Positions 43,613-55,719 of a DNA stretch of 64,000 bases are shown here, one piece after another. A program made the translations under genes and the position numbers. The stretch is taken from contig NC_060215.1 in assembly GCF_021130785.1 (NCBI RefSeq), positions 118,692,501 through 118,756,500 on the forward strand. The letters run 5' to 3'. Source of the DNA: Homalodisca vitripennis. Lineage: Eukaryota > Arthropoda > Insecta > Hemiptera > Cicadellidae. Position 1 is the stretch's first letter; each line of letters starts with the position of its first letter. Below the pieces are notes generated by a model. It saw nothing but the letters and a program-made list of their open reading frames with translations, was not told the origin of the DNA and did no database searches.

Positions 43613-44848
43613 AAGGGTTTTTTCATTTTAGGCGGGTAGATTTTGGCAGCCTGTGGCGGTTACGTTATTTTGGTGTCAGCTGTTGCATTAATGTATTGTT
43701 GTTCATTGAGTGCTGCCATTTAATGAAAAGTTTTTTTATCATGATTGAGCAGCACGTTCAGATGATTAAACTTTACTATCAAAATGAGTGTTCACCAGTT
43801 ACTACGTTACGTGCGTTGCGACAAGTTTACGGCAGACGCGGAGTCCTTCAATGTCAACTCTTCAACGTTTGGTAGCTAAATTCGAGAAGACCGGTTCGAT
43901 AAACAACCAGCCTACACTCAGACGTCAAAGGAACATCAACTCTATCGAGAACGTAGCCGATGTCTGTGAAAGTACGCAGAGGGAACTTAGGCAGTCTATT
44001 CCTCGCCGTGCACAAGAACTAGGCCTTTTTCAAACTTCAACTTTTGCAAATCCAACTGTCCCAGAAGCTCAAAGTGTATGACTATAGACAATGCCGTTTT
44101 TTTCGCCGAGTGGGATTTGGAGCGTTTGGAAGAGGACCCTAATTTCGGCCGAAAAATTATCTTCACCGACGAAGCACATTTCTGGATGAATGGCTATGTT
44201 AACAAGCAAAATTTCGTATATGGGACAACGCCAACCCACATGAAGTTTACCAGGTAGCGATGCATCTACGAAAAGTTACTGTTTGGTGCGGATTTCGGGC
44301 TGGCGGTGTGATTGATCCGTATCTTCTGAAAACAACTTGGTAAGGCCATAACTGTCAACGGCGAACGCTACAGAACGATGATAACGGATTTCTTTTGCCC
44401 AAATTGAACGATATGGACGTAAAAGACATGTGGTTTTCAGCAGGACGGCGCAACGTGCCACACGGAAACGGCACCATAAACATTTCGCAGAGGTGACGTA
44501 AATTGGCCACCAAGATCTTGCAATTTGACGCCCCTAGACTTTTTATGGGGTTTTCTGAAGTCGCAGGTCTATGCCAATAGGCTTCAATCAACCGATGAAC
44601 TTAAGATAAACATAACACAGGCCATCGCTCAAATTTGAACCGGATTTATGCAGCAGAGTAATTGAAAATTGGATTACTCGAATCCGTACCATTGTGAGAA
44701 ACCGCGGTGGACATTTGAACGATGTCATATTCCATACATAATGGCATACATGAGCCTTTTATATGAAAAATAAATTTCGTTATGTATCATACATAGCTTG
44801 TTTTAGTTCATCTCAACATCTACCCCCCCCCCCAAATGAAAAACCCTT
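43613..44848 (+). mobile_element. Tc1/mariner-superfamily element with terminal inverted repeats
   Basis: About 1.24 kb. The left end AAGGGTTTTTTCATTTTAGG (43613-43632) matches the reverse complement of the right end (44832-44848), which begins AAGGGTTTTTCATTT. Further in, GGTAGAT follows on the left and the same GGTAGAT follows a G-run on the right, so the terminal repeat is about 28-30 bp with an expanded G/C run in the right copy (44823-44833). The element is flanked by TA on each side (43611-43612 and 44849-44850), the target site of this superfamily. It encloses a decayed transposase. Confidence 0.88.
43742..44755 (+). pseudogene. Mariner-like transposase, frameshifted
   Basis: It starts at an ATG (43742): MIEQHVQMIKLYYQNE then TLRALRQVYG, a helix-turn-helix. 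After a frameshift the second DNA-binding helix reads STLQRLVAKFEKTGSINNQP and SIPRRAQELGL (to about 44020). The catalytic core is KIIFTDEAHFWMNGYVNKQN (first Asp, about 44155-44215), ITVNGERYRTMITDFF, then in a further frame FQQDGATCHTET (second Asp, about 44435-44470) and NWPPRSCNLTPLDFLWG (about 44503-44553). In active relatives that last block has CDLTPLDF; here Asp is Asn. A C-terminal helical tail is present but decayed. There are at least four frameshifts plus a deletion after about 44020. The transposase would have cut and pasted its own element; this copy cannot. Confidence 0.85.
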
Positions 44849-44850
44849 TA

Positions 44851-45526
44851 TTAAAACATTTAAGCATAAAAAAAATAGATTGCCACGTCATCGCATGCAT
44901 AGCGTTCTGGTTAGAGACTCAAAGGTGCACTCACCATTATTCAAGGAACGTGTAGCATTGAAGCACGCATCACTCTACCTTATAAAGCTAATAAGCATGG
45001 AATTGACTGGTAAAACTGTGTTGTAACAAGTGGTCTAATAGTAGTGACTATTCGAAATGGCGAGTCGAAAAGTGGTGTTTAAGCCTTAAGTTCGAACGAA
45101 AGCGACCATTGCAATTTTTACCCATTGAATGATCAATAGATAAGCATTAGCCGCTAAATATATCATTAAGGATCTACATTATATACTTAATATGCTATAT
45201 ATACATTATATACTGTTATAGGTGCAATCAACTACATTAAAGACACTTAAAAAGTAATATTTTTTTAACAAATGTGCAAGTACATAGGATCTGACCGCTC
45301 ATTATTCATTCTACAGTGGTTATTATTGCTTGTCTCTTTGCAACCTCTTTTCTAGGGTGTTTGAGCCGAGTCACGAAATATACGCATACCAAAAGGATAA
45401 AGTCAATATCATTACCGACAAATTTGTTGACAAGAACTCTGTGTTGAAGATAGATTTTCTTATTGAATTGTTTGAAAAGTAGAACATACTAAGCCTACAG
45501 CTCCTGCTGCACACCCACCGGAGACT
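44851..45526. other. No gene seen
   Basis: Mixed composition. A frame at about 45356-45480 (VFEPSHEIYAYQKDKV) leads toward the RING-like fragment that follows and may be part of the same lost protein, but this is only suggestive. Confidence 0.35.
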
Positions 45527-45690
45527 TGTAGTTGTTTAGTGTGCCTTCTACATCGAGCAACACATATTGTGATCCCATGTGGTCACATATGTTCGTGTGC
45601 CACACACATGCTCAGGCACACTACGTAACTATCAAGCCATCAACCGGTGTTCACTGTGTAGAAGTGCTGGCTCAGGACTACACCAAACAT
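45527..45690 (+). pseudogene. RING-finger-like fragment
   Basis: The reading C-S-C-L-V-C, LLHRATHIVIPCGHICSCAT (about 45533-45610), followed after a one-frame shift by YQAINRCSLCRSAGSG (about 45625-45680), reproduces the C-x2-C, C-x-H, C and C-x2-C layout of a C3HC4 RING finger of the PCGH.C.C type seen in IAP-like and related E3 ligases. RING domains recruit E2 enzymes for ubiquitin transfer. The frameshift within about 50 codons and the absence of flanking domains mark it as a relic. It could be a retrocopied host gene or a gene captured by a transposon. A possible poly-A signal AATAAA lies at about 45765. Confidence 0.4.
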
Positions 45691-45719
45691 TTTAACTGTT
45701 GTTGTAATATGTAATTTAT

Positions 45720-46982
45720 TTATGTTATTGTATTCATTGTAATTTATAAGTAATTATTTAGAAAATAAACATTTAACACGTTCGTGCTGATGAGTGACCT
45801 CTAACGGCCCTTGGTACAGAGAGAGTAAATTATAAACATATACTTTGAATAAACATTTCAGAAAATGCTTTACTTGTATAAGATTAAATGTTAAAGTAAC
45901 TTAAGGTAATGTTACAGTTATTAAAATTTAATTAAAGAAAATTTAAAATACTAAATAAAAACAGACAAACTTTAAAGTGCTGAACTACAACAAACCTATT
46001 AATATGCGATCAGAAAACATTTTATATCCCATTCTGGCATGGAGACTAATTACGGCTAATAATAAATATTCATATATATTTTAAAAACCTATGATAAGAT
46101 TCTTTTGTAGCATTCATTTCTTTTGTTTTTCTATCGTAAATGTATGTCCGTAGAATCATATGCCCATAATCTGCGTGGGAAGTTTGTTATTGATAATGAA
46201 TGATTTGAAACTATAAGAGCATTTTTTACATTTAGCATCGTTATACAACATTTCTAAAACCTTCATCCTTTTATAATTTTGAACCAACTTAATTTATACT
46301 GATACTGAAAAATTAAAATAATGAACACTTCTTCAATGACTTGAATCTATCCTCTTTTTCAGGAGTAAAATATAGCCAAAAATAAGTAACGACAATCAGC
46401 GCGAACATGTTAATTCTGATTCTTTTAGAATTAATGACTTATTTGTTAAGGTTAATATTTCGTTTTAATATGGTTTGTAACTATTAGTTAATCATTAAAT
46501 ATTGTATTAATGTTCCTGAACTCCTTTAAATATATTTAGGCATACCAGCTAATTACATAACCAATTATTGTTACTTATTTAAATGATTTTATATTTTCTG
46601 TACTATAACAAACCAACAAGTTTTTGATAGTATTTTACAACATGTTATAGTGGTTTAAACTTGATAATTAATTATATATGTATGTATTAGTTTTATTCTC
46701 ACTTGTTTTTATAAATAAAAACATATTGTAAATACTAATTTAATTTAAATCTGGTAACTTATTTGTATATTAAGTTTTGCAATTTATTTTATGTACAGCT
46801 TTTATCGTTTTTTCCTTTTGTAATCAGTGTTTACAAACACACAATTATATTACAACAAAATCAATATGATGAAATATATATTTCCATTATATTTTCGTGC
46901 TCTCTGCAGAGTATTGAGTGAGATGTGAGATGGCGAGGCCATATTTCCCAATACCCCTTTTTTATACGATATAATTCCGAAA
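45720..46982. other. No gene seen
   Basis: A+T-rich; no open frame or repeat that I can support. Confidence 0.5.
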
Positions 46983-47430
46983 CGATTACAGGTAAAGCAA
47001 TAACACTTTCTCAAGTAACTACCATTGTTTTGTCGTATCATGGAGAAGGCCCGCAAAGGGTCAAAAGAAAATCTTAAATGAGAGCATTGGTCGAGTAGTA
47101 CACAACATTAAAGAATAAAATTAAAGGTAATTTTAATCTGACCTAAAAGGGTTTACTCTTTAAAAATTACGCTGGCTTAAAGTTTGAAATATTTACAACA
47201 TAGGTCTTGATCTATGATCGTTTAATATTCTTGTCTTGGCTCAATTTCTGAAAGTTAAACTTAGTAAATGAATAAGTTACTGGACTTAAGAAATAGTTCT
47301 TCGAACTTAATTTCTTTTGACGCCTTGCGGGCCATCCCCTTGACATGACAAAAGAATGGTAGTTACTTCAAAAAGTAGATTTATAGATGCAGTAATGATG
47401 TACCAAGTTTTATTACGTTGCCTGTAATCG
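46983..47430. repeat. Foldback: inverted repeat with about 230-bp spacer
   Basis: The left arm (46983-47077) contains CGATTACAGG, AAGTAACTACCATT, TTTTGTC, GGCCCGCAA and GTCAAAAGAAA. The right arm (47311-47430) carries the same series in reverse complement, in the same order and with one extra segment of about 26 bases. Beyond the right arm ACACCCTGTATA (about 47467-47478) resembles an end motif common in insect repeats. This is probably two opposed copies of a short element or a single foldback transposon. Confidence 0.75.
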
Positions 47431-48068
47431 TCAGGGAGTTACCAAGCCAGTGCGTTACTTTTTTACACCCTGTATAACAATGTACATAAAACAGTTGTTA
47501 CTAGACTATGGAAATAAATAGCAAATATTTTAATAAGTTAATTTAATCATAACACAAAATATCGTTATAACAGCAAACCACAGTGTTTTACCATAAACCG
47601 GTATAGTTTGCTATCATACAACATAAAATTACAGATTTTTAAAATGATAATGTGTACAATTGGCAAAAAAGTGCCATTAATCACAGATTTTGCAATCACG
47701 ACTTCCAAATCCCTTAGATAAATAAGATTGGGGTATAACCCCATTTTGAACATAATTACTTACGTACATACCTCTCGGATATATCTGAGCCCCTACCAGA
47801 CTAACTGAGGGGATTATTTATAATTTAACTTTTTAATTGGAGGTAAACTAATGAAAACTCACCTAATCTAACTCTAATTGACAGTCGGACCTATTTAAGG
47901 GTTAGCCGGCCTATCCAAGTTACCCCGCCTACCCCAAAGCGAACCTGTCTGTCTTAGTCAACCACCATGACTTACTTATTTTCTACCACCACTTTATTAT
48001 TTCATGTTTTCTCATAGTAAATGTTCCCTTTTTATGTTAGCTAACTTAGCTAATGTATAGTGTCTCAA
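47431..48068. other. No gene seen
   Basis: A+T-rich with a pyrimidine-rich G+C patch at about 47890-47960. No feature supported. Confidence 0.45.
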
Positions 48069-48620
48069 AGGGGCAGAGTGCGATAAGCGGACCCGGTTTT
48101 TATATAGTTTAGGTATTATCTTCGTTACTTCATATATTGAATAATAGAACTTTCAACGTATGCAAAATACTAAATAAGTCATACGATTGAAATTAAATAG
48201 ATTCATTTAATACATGTTTTATGTTTAGGCCTACATAGAGGAGGACGATGTCTTAACATCATAAATAATAAAGGAACCATGACCATCAAACAAACAGCTA
48301 GGGTAGGTAATATGAATAATCTCATTTAAATACTAACGAATCACACAAAACAAACATCAAAACAAGGTTATCATATTATTTCAATGATATTTTGGTTAGT
48401 TTTTCTAAAGTTAACTAACAATGTAATTTAATTGAAGATACTTTGTAAATTTAATGTTAAGAGTCTTAAAATGTATTTATGTTGGTTTAGACGTCTTAAG
48501 CAACTATAAAATTAATTAGCTAGTATCGGTTCATTATATCTATGGCTGTATCTATGCAATACATGTATTGTTTACAAGATCAATATAAAAACCGCGCCTG
48601 CTTATCATACTCTACCCTCC
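48069..48620. mobile_element. MITE-like element, about 550 bp, with inverted ends
   Basis: The left end GGGGCAGAGTGCGATAAGCG (about 48069-48088) continues with GACCCGGTTTTTATATA. The right end in reverse complement reads GGAGGGTAGAGTATGATAAG and continues CAGGCGCGGTTTTTATATT (48620 back to 48582). The inverted ends thus match over about 38 bases with a few differences. There is no coding capacity inside. CAAA lies immediately outside both ends and might be a short target-site copy, but that is too short to be sure. Confidence 0.7.
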
Positions 48621-49379
48621 CAAAACTAAAACTGAGGAACAACTCATGAGGTTATAATTAATATAACATGTAAGGTACGCCTTTGTTTGGTAATAGCACT
48701 GATAAAATTATTTGTAGCCTACAGGAGAGCCCTTATTTATTTTCACAATTTGCATCATTGGTATTTATTAAAAAACTGATTTGACGTAAAATGTGATGTG
48801 GACGCTAGGAGGATTAAAATATTCTTGCAGGGCATGGTTTAACCCGAAATAAATTAGTTAAAAATAAATAAAAATAAAATTTGGCGATCAAAATAGAAAA
48901 CAAATATTACCCTAATTCCAATCCCTATCTAACCTTATACTTCTTCCCCTTAAAGGCTGGCTCATCGTACAATTGTTTTACGGCACTCTAAAAATAAAAT
49001 ACAATAAAAAGTGTGGGTAACAATATTAAAGAAATAGATACTATAAAAGTAAATCAGAATCTTAAAAGGTAGTGTGAAGCCGACCTGATCATTCCTGAAC
49101 AAACAGGATCCCTTGATAACAAAATCCTCACATTGCTCCTGTATAATATTCTCTAAAAAATTTCTGTCCCTTCGAGGTTATTATTCAACTCCAGAATAAA
49201 AAGCAGATCAAATTGGTAAAACCGTTAAATAAAAATTCCGATAACGATCATATTTTTAAAATATATCACAATAAATTGCAAATATTTTAAATCAGCTAAT
49301 AACCTAGTTGAATGTCCAAACCTAAGACAATTTAAAATTGTTATACCTACCTTAAGAGTACACTCTATTGGAGTAGTTC
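48621..49379. other. No gene seen
   Basis: A+T-rich spacer between the MITE and repeat A copy 2. Nothing supportable. Confidence 0.5.
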
Positions 49380-50945
49380 TTGTTGAACCAAATGTCTACT
49401 GACAAGCTATATATGTTGGATCTTTATACTGTTACACTTGTTACAATTGTATTTATTTAATATCAAAACCTGTTTTTTTTAAATTTTAGATTCAACTTAG
49501 TAAACCTTAAATTTATTACCGTATGATTCATTTTGTACAGAATCGTTGTATTAATGATTTATATATTTTAGATCTGTCTAAGTCGTCCTTAGATTTGTTA
49601 AACATTCTACTATTGACTGTTGTTTTGATCCTATATTGAATTAGAAGTTCTTATATTTGTAAAATTTTCTACCATCTTACTATTAAACCTCACATTATCA
49701 ATGATTACTATTTATTTTATAATTTTACTATCAAATGTATACTGCCAAGCTATAGTTGTTGAAATTGTTTGTTAGATCTATATATTGTAATCTGTCTAAT
49801 ATTTATCAAACATTCAACTATTGAGTTGTTATTTTATTTATGCATTGCTTTATTTATTCGTAGAATCTATAAATTTGAAATATATTATTTATTTAAATAT
49901 AAGTCCATCCTCTTCCAAAAATGACTGGATAGCCGCTGGATATACTTTGTCAACTGTGATATATAATGACAATGTATTAAAAGGGAAATTGTGCTTATAT
50001 TCCACACGTGCTTTGTATAGCATATGGAATTGTATTTTTTAAGAACTGTTTGGGATATGAAAAGGTTTTTTAAACTACGTCTGTGATAGAAATATTAATT
50101 AACATATTGCGCTTTCCACGGATTGGTTAATAAATCATGCAAATACAACTGTTTTGAGCGTATCCAGAAAGCTTGTGCGGAATCTTCATAATAATTTAAA
50201 TATAAAAAACATAAATGTGAACAAATTGACATTAAAAGTATCGTGGATTTTCGTGATTGGTCAGCAAGATATTAAAAGCTTTACTTAGTAAGCTCCTGAG
50301 AAGTATGAAAAACATGAATACGAAGTTTACGCAAATCAATGTATTAGTTTAGAGTTTTCTAATAGAACTTAATTCAATGAAATTAAATCTTCCATATAAT
50401 AAATATAATATAATTGTATTTTATGTGTTTATTGACCATATTCAAATAGTATAACATTTAAACCATTACTTTTGTTTCATATAACTTTTAGTACATTGTA
50501 TTAAATCACATCTTATTGTAACAATGTGAGTTAAGTTTTACCTTAGCTTCAAAAAGTAATCATTTCTGTTGACCAAATTATAAACCTTTTCATATGTGTT
50601 GTATTTAAAAAGTAATAATAAAATTGATTGTGAATTAAACTGTACTATATATAAACAAAGAAAGCTGCGTTTAATGCACAGTATTTGTATCTTTATTTTA
50701 ATTTATATTAAAACAGCAGTAATGACGACTATGGTCTAGAAAGGTTCGGTAATAGTAGACTGCATCCCTGTGGGAATCAGGGGGCATCCACTATTACTGA
50801 CCTTGTATGGACTAAAGCAAATAAAACTACAAAATCTACTCTGAGCCAGCAAACTATTTTCTACAAATTAACTCTATGATATACTCTAATATACACTTAG
50901 TATTATTGAATTGTATTCTTATTTTTTATATAAATATTATATAAC
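49380..50945 (+). repeat. Repeat A, copy 2 (longest copy)
   Basis: The left half aligns with copy 1 (27165-27950) and the right part from about 49840 aligns with copy 3 (53048-54170). Shared blocks: AAATATAAGTCCATCCTCTT, CACGTGCTTTGTATAGCATA, GAGCGTATCCAGAAAGCT, TTAAATCACATCTTATTGTA, AACAAAGAAAGCTGC and TTAACTCTATGATATACT. It begins with a variant of the phrase AAATGTCTACTGRCAAGCTA, which occurs again at about 49733, so this copy holds an internal duplication of its left part. No open frame. Confidence 0.88.
50748..50802. other. Hairpin within repeat A copy 2
   Basis: The left arm GGT..AATAGT...TGC..CCCTG (50748-50770) pairs with the right arm CAGGG..GCA..ACTATT..ACC (50778-50802) around a 7-base loop TGGGAAT. 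An equivalent stem forms in copy 3 at 53978-54042 although both arms have changed. Confidence 0.55.
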
Positions 50946-51502
50946 TATATAAGTGACTATGTGATTTGAAGTCTGCCAATAATTGCCTTAATATTTCCTT
51001 TAAAAAATATGATATGTCTCTTACTGCAACCGTTTCCTCAGGAAGGTCTACTGTCACTCACCTTGAACTGTATAAAAGCTATATTTGATTAAGAAAATTA
51101 TAAAACGAACCCAACCGTTGTGAATATACGGGTTGTGCAAAAGCATACCAAATCGTCTGTCAAAGATTCTTAATATATAAACTTCCAGCCTATGGCATCA
51201 ATTGTTCACCTATTAGATGGTTTGTATCGTACCTTACGAATCGGACATAGATTTCTGGGAACAACATCTAGTTTAAATTTTGTGGATTTTAGATTACCAC
51301 AATGCTAACGCTTAGAACCATTATATAACATTTTAATAAATGAAATCGTCAACGTCATTTCTACTAATGCAGTATGGTGCAAGAATACTTATTTTGCGCT
51401 TTGTACCATTAAAACATCTTATCTTACTCTCCCTTTATACCAGTTGCCGATCAATGAAGATTAGTTATGCTATAATATTGAATTAGAAATGGAACCGGTA
51501 TC
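50946..51502. other. No gene seen
   Basis: A+T-rich segment between repeat A copy 2 and repeat B copy 2 with no recognisable feature. Confidence 0.5.
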
Positions 51503-53035
51503 CGTAAGAGTAATCTGCGATGTTATTTTCGGAACAAGCCAACGTGTTTCCAATTTGCCAGATAGCTAGTCGAGCTGGGTTAGAATTTCAAGGGTTTGAG
51601 AATTTAGTTGAACTGTTATTTATTGTTAGGAGTCGAATCAGATAGCCTTGGGGAAGAAACTTATACTTCCAAAAAATATGGGGCTGACTTCATCACGACA
51701 ACTCCAATAAAATTTTGAAAAATAAGAAAAATAAAAAATAACCTTGTTTGGTATAATATAATACAATATATAATATAAATAATATTGTTATTGATCCAGC
51801 AATTTCGAATATAGACAACAAATTTTGATATTAGAAATTCCAAAATTTTACCAGTATTTTTAATTAATAAATCGGTCAGTAACTAATTAATCATATAACT
51901 AATTAATCAGTAAGCGGGGAAGTCTCCACTAATAACTTAGTCGGCGAAAACGTGTACAGAAATAGCTGTAAGAGCTCAGGTTGGAATGATTAATCGGCTA
52001 AATAATAATGATAGTTAGTAGAAGCAAAATTCAAAAGTAGAGCAACAATACAAATAGCAGTAGGGTAACTATGGCAAACAAAAGCTATATTCTAATAACG
52101 CCAATAGTAAATATGCAGTCTTAGAGATTAAATAATAGTCATGCACCAGTATCACAGTGTGACTACTATATTCATAAAGCAAGCACGAAATCGTTAATTA
52201 TAATATATATATTTATATTATATATATTTTTAAGAGTTGCAAAAGCTGGAAAGTTGTGATCGAAAAATATAGGAAGCCGCAATAATTCTGTTGGAACATT
52301 AATTATGCCTCCAAAATATAACAAGTCTTTAAGACTTATATTTTAAGCATATATTTTGAAAAAAAAAACCATATTAACCACTTATCACATAACATACAGG
52401 TTTATTTTACTATACGCAATTTAAAAAAACGGTAATGCCTTAAAACAGGTACTAATAGCTACTAAGCTAAATTATAATAATTACTCTATGGTATAAAAAT
52501 ATTAGAAACATACCCTATGTGCAAAATTCACCCAAAACAACGTTAACTAAATATTTTTAACGGAGATTATCGGGGTAAGGATGCCTGAAAGTTTGCTGTG
52601 AAAAAAGGATAGCAAGTTCCGAAATGTATAACGTAAAAATAAATATAATTAATTATAAACAGATAAATAATTCGTAAAAAGGTTTGGGTAACTTTTAAGA
52701 AGAAAAGAATTATACTTAATAGTAGTTTCGATATCAGCAAAGAAAAATTATTAATAATCAGATAGTAAAATTATGGTCGAAAAACTTTATACTTAATTTA
52801 TTTAAAAATAATATTGACTGAGTATAAGATTTAATTTATCAGGAAAGAGATCAGCGGAATGAAAGTATTTGTAAAAGGAAGTCGTGAGGACAGGATACGA
52901 ATACAATTACCGGAAATAAAATGGTGATAAGGCGAGTCACGACTCGTGTGTTTTTTTTTCGATAGGAGATAAATGTTAGGAAAGAGATTCTCGTAAAAGG
53001 AATCTTGTTCAGGTGGCAGGACAATCAACAGGAAA
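51503..53035 (+). repeat. Repeat B, copy 2
   Basis: Direct-orientation match to 38908-40415, beginning at TAATCTGCGATGTTAT and ending at GGCAGGACAATCAACAGGAA. Internal differences are mainly small indels (for example an extra AACTAATTAATCATAT-type duplication near 51880-51905). Its right end directly abuts the left end of repeat A copy 3. Confidence 0.92.
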
Positions 53036-53047
53036 TACATGTAAATA

Positions 53048-54170
53048 GTTTTATTTTATTTATGTAATAATTTTTTATTCATAATATCAAAAAAGTTTGA
53101 AATATCTTATTTATTTAAATATAAGTCCACCCTCTTCCAAATGATGACTGGATAGCCTTCGAATATACTTTGTCAACTGTAATATATAATGACAATGTAT
53201 TAAAAAAGAAATTGTTTTTCTATTCAACACGTGCTTTGAATAGCATATGGAATTGTATTTTTTAAGAACTATTTGGGACATGAAAAGTTTTTCTGTACAC
53301 TATGACTATTATAGAAATGTTTATTGACATTCCGCGCTTTCCACGGATTTCCTCGATTGGTTATGAAACCAATGAAAGCAAATACAACTATCTTGAGCGT
53401 ATCCAGAAAGCTCGTGTGGAATCTTAATGATAATTTAAATATAAAAAGATATATGTGTGACAGAAATTGGTAATTAAAGTATCGTGGATTTCCGTGGTTG
53501 GCCTGCAAGATATTGAAAATGTTTCTCAGTAAGTACATAAAAAGTAATAAGAACATGAATACGCAGTTTATGTAGATGAATTTATTAGTTTAGGATTTTC
53601 CTATTGAACTTAATTCGCTTAAACTAAGTCTTAAATTATTCTTATATTCTGTGTGTTTATCGAAATTTTTCAAAGAATATAATATTAATACCAATACTTT
53701 TTTTCAAATAAGTATTATTTACATTGTATTAAATCACATCTTATTGTAACAAAGTGAGTTAAGTTATACCTTAGCTTCATAAAGTAATAATTTCTATGCA
53801 CAGAATTATAAACTTGTTCGTATGAGTTGTATTTAACTTTACTTGATGGTAATAAAAAATGGTGATAAATTAAAATGTACTATTTATAAACAAAGAAAGC
53901 TGCATTTAATGCACAGAATTTGTATCTTTATTTTATTTCAGATTAACACAGCTGTGATGACGACAATGGTCCAGACAGGTTAAGGCAGTAGTAGTGTGCG
54001 CGCCTGTTAGTTAGAATCAGGTCGCAACTACTATTGCTTACCTTGCATAGACCAGTGCAACTGAAAACTAAAAAACTACTATGGGCCAGCATACTATTTT
54101 CTATAAGTTAACTCTATGATATACTGTAATCTACATTTGATATTATTAAGTTATGTTCTTTAATTTTTTG
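53048..54170 (+). repeat. Repeat A, copy 3 (5'-shortened)
   Basis: It starts at TTTTATTTTATTTATGTAAT and follows copy 2 from about 49825 to 50945 through ATATAAGTCCACCCTCTTCC, ACACGTGCTTTGAATAGCAT, AAATCACATCTTATTGTAAC and TAACTCTATGATATACTGTA. It includes a hairpin at 53978-54042 (arms GGT, CAGTAGTAGT, TGCG and CCTG against their complements). The left part seen in copies 1 and 2 is missing, as if cut off by or joined to repeat B. Confidence 0.88.
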
Positions 54171-55679
54171 TTATAGAAGTTAGTAAAAGTTTTAGCATGA
54201 GAACATTATATATTTATTGTATGAATTATATATACCATCATTATAAGTACCATCATTTTAAAACTTGCCACTAATTGTATTATTATTTCATTTAAAAATG
54301 TCATACATTTCTTACTTCATCTTAAATATTGAAACACAGATATCTAGTTGGGTTCCTGCCAAGTCCTATAATAAGTACAGTTAGGAATGACTAATGCCTA
54401 ACTGAATATCCTTCGTTAACTCAAACTTTAATTACAGTTAACCCGACAAAGATCTCGTACAACCCCAAAATATCTGCACCCAAAATTACTACTATCAGTA
54501 CCGTAATAGGTTTGTCAACCTTCCTAAATGAGGCTGATAATGACTTAATAGTCAGCACATACCTAACTAAGTCTCTTTTTAAAATGGAAACAGACATAAA
54601 AATATACAATATAGGAAAAATAAAAGCAAATCCAATTCATATACATTTAAAAGTTATGCCAATCCTTATAGCTATCCTAGGAACTAACCTAAAAAGTAAA
54701 ATTAAAACCATAACATGTTTACTACCCCCGAATGACAGGGAGTAGTTGGTTAGACGTATTAAAGCAATAATGGTGTACCGAATGACGATAACACAAGGGG
54801 GTGGTGACTTCTGAGGTCGTAGTAATAAATACTCGAATTGCAAAGTTTACTTATAAGTTCAATTTAATTAATGAAACTTACAAGCACCACTTTTAGTTGG
54901 TAAATTAAATTTATGCCTTGCCACGTTGCTGCCAATTAGAGTACAAGAACTAAAAATATATATCTGATAGGTGGGCCTAAAATATCCAATGTTCTATGGA
55001 ATTATGCCTACGATATTTTACTTTATAAAACTTTAAGATTTTACTTCCCTTCGCAATATGTAGACTCACAACCCGGGCGTCGGCGTCTTGGCACGATCCA
55101 TTGAAGCTGTAGTCTAAGAAGGGTTATTTCTAGTCGGTAATTACTAGAAGAGGAGTAGAAGTTATGAAAGTGGTAGCCATCTACTCAAATAATACGTGAA
55201 GTGAAATCGGTCACGTAGTTGGGCTGCTACCAAGGGTTACAATAAAATATTCATACACGTGCCAATTAGGTAGTTAGTCCGTCGATCATTTAGTTCCGGA
55301 ACATTGGATAAAAAATAATATTAAGTTGTACTGGCTAACTAGGTTGTGAAATGTTGCATTATATAAAATGGAACTAACTAACGGTACAATGGAAGAACGT
55401 AAATTTAATATTAAAGATACAAACTCTAAACAGGACATTGATCGTTTGTTTGACACTTATCTAAATTATAGTATTTATACAGAGGTAGGTGACGAAAATA
55501 ATTAAATCACATCAGATAATAATATTACAAACTTATGTAGAAGCGTAAATAGTAAACATAGTAGTGAAGTAATTAGGCCTAGACATTGACCAGCATAATG
55601 TAGTTTTATCCCACTACTGTTAAACAGTAATGTACTGTTATAATACAATAAGTACTGTACAGTAGAATGCTAGTTCTAT
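54171..55679. other. No gene supported; one open frame ahead of a LINE
   Basis: A plus-strand frame (54512-54745, no dependable ATG, open some way further upstream) contains STFLNEADNDLIVSTYLTKS and KMETDIKIYNIGK. From its position before the I/Jockey-type ORF2 it could be a relic of that element's ORF1, but no zinc knuckles are visible and I do not call it. Confidence 0.35.
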
Positions 55680-55719
55680 CCGACCTAAGTGAGCAGAGTT
55701 TGTTAACTTATTATACGAT

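Noticed and set aside
54512..54745. ORF1 of the I/Jockey-type LINE
   Set aside because: Position is right but no zinc-knuckle or other Gag-like motif is visible, and the frame is short.
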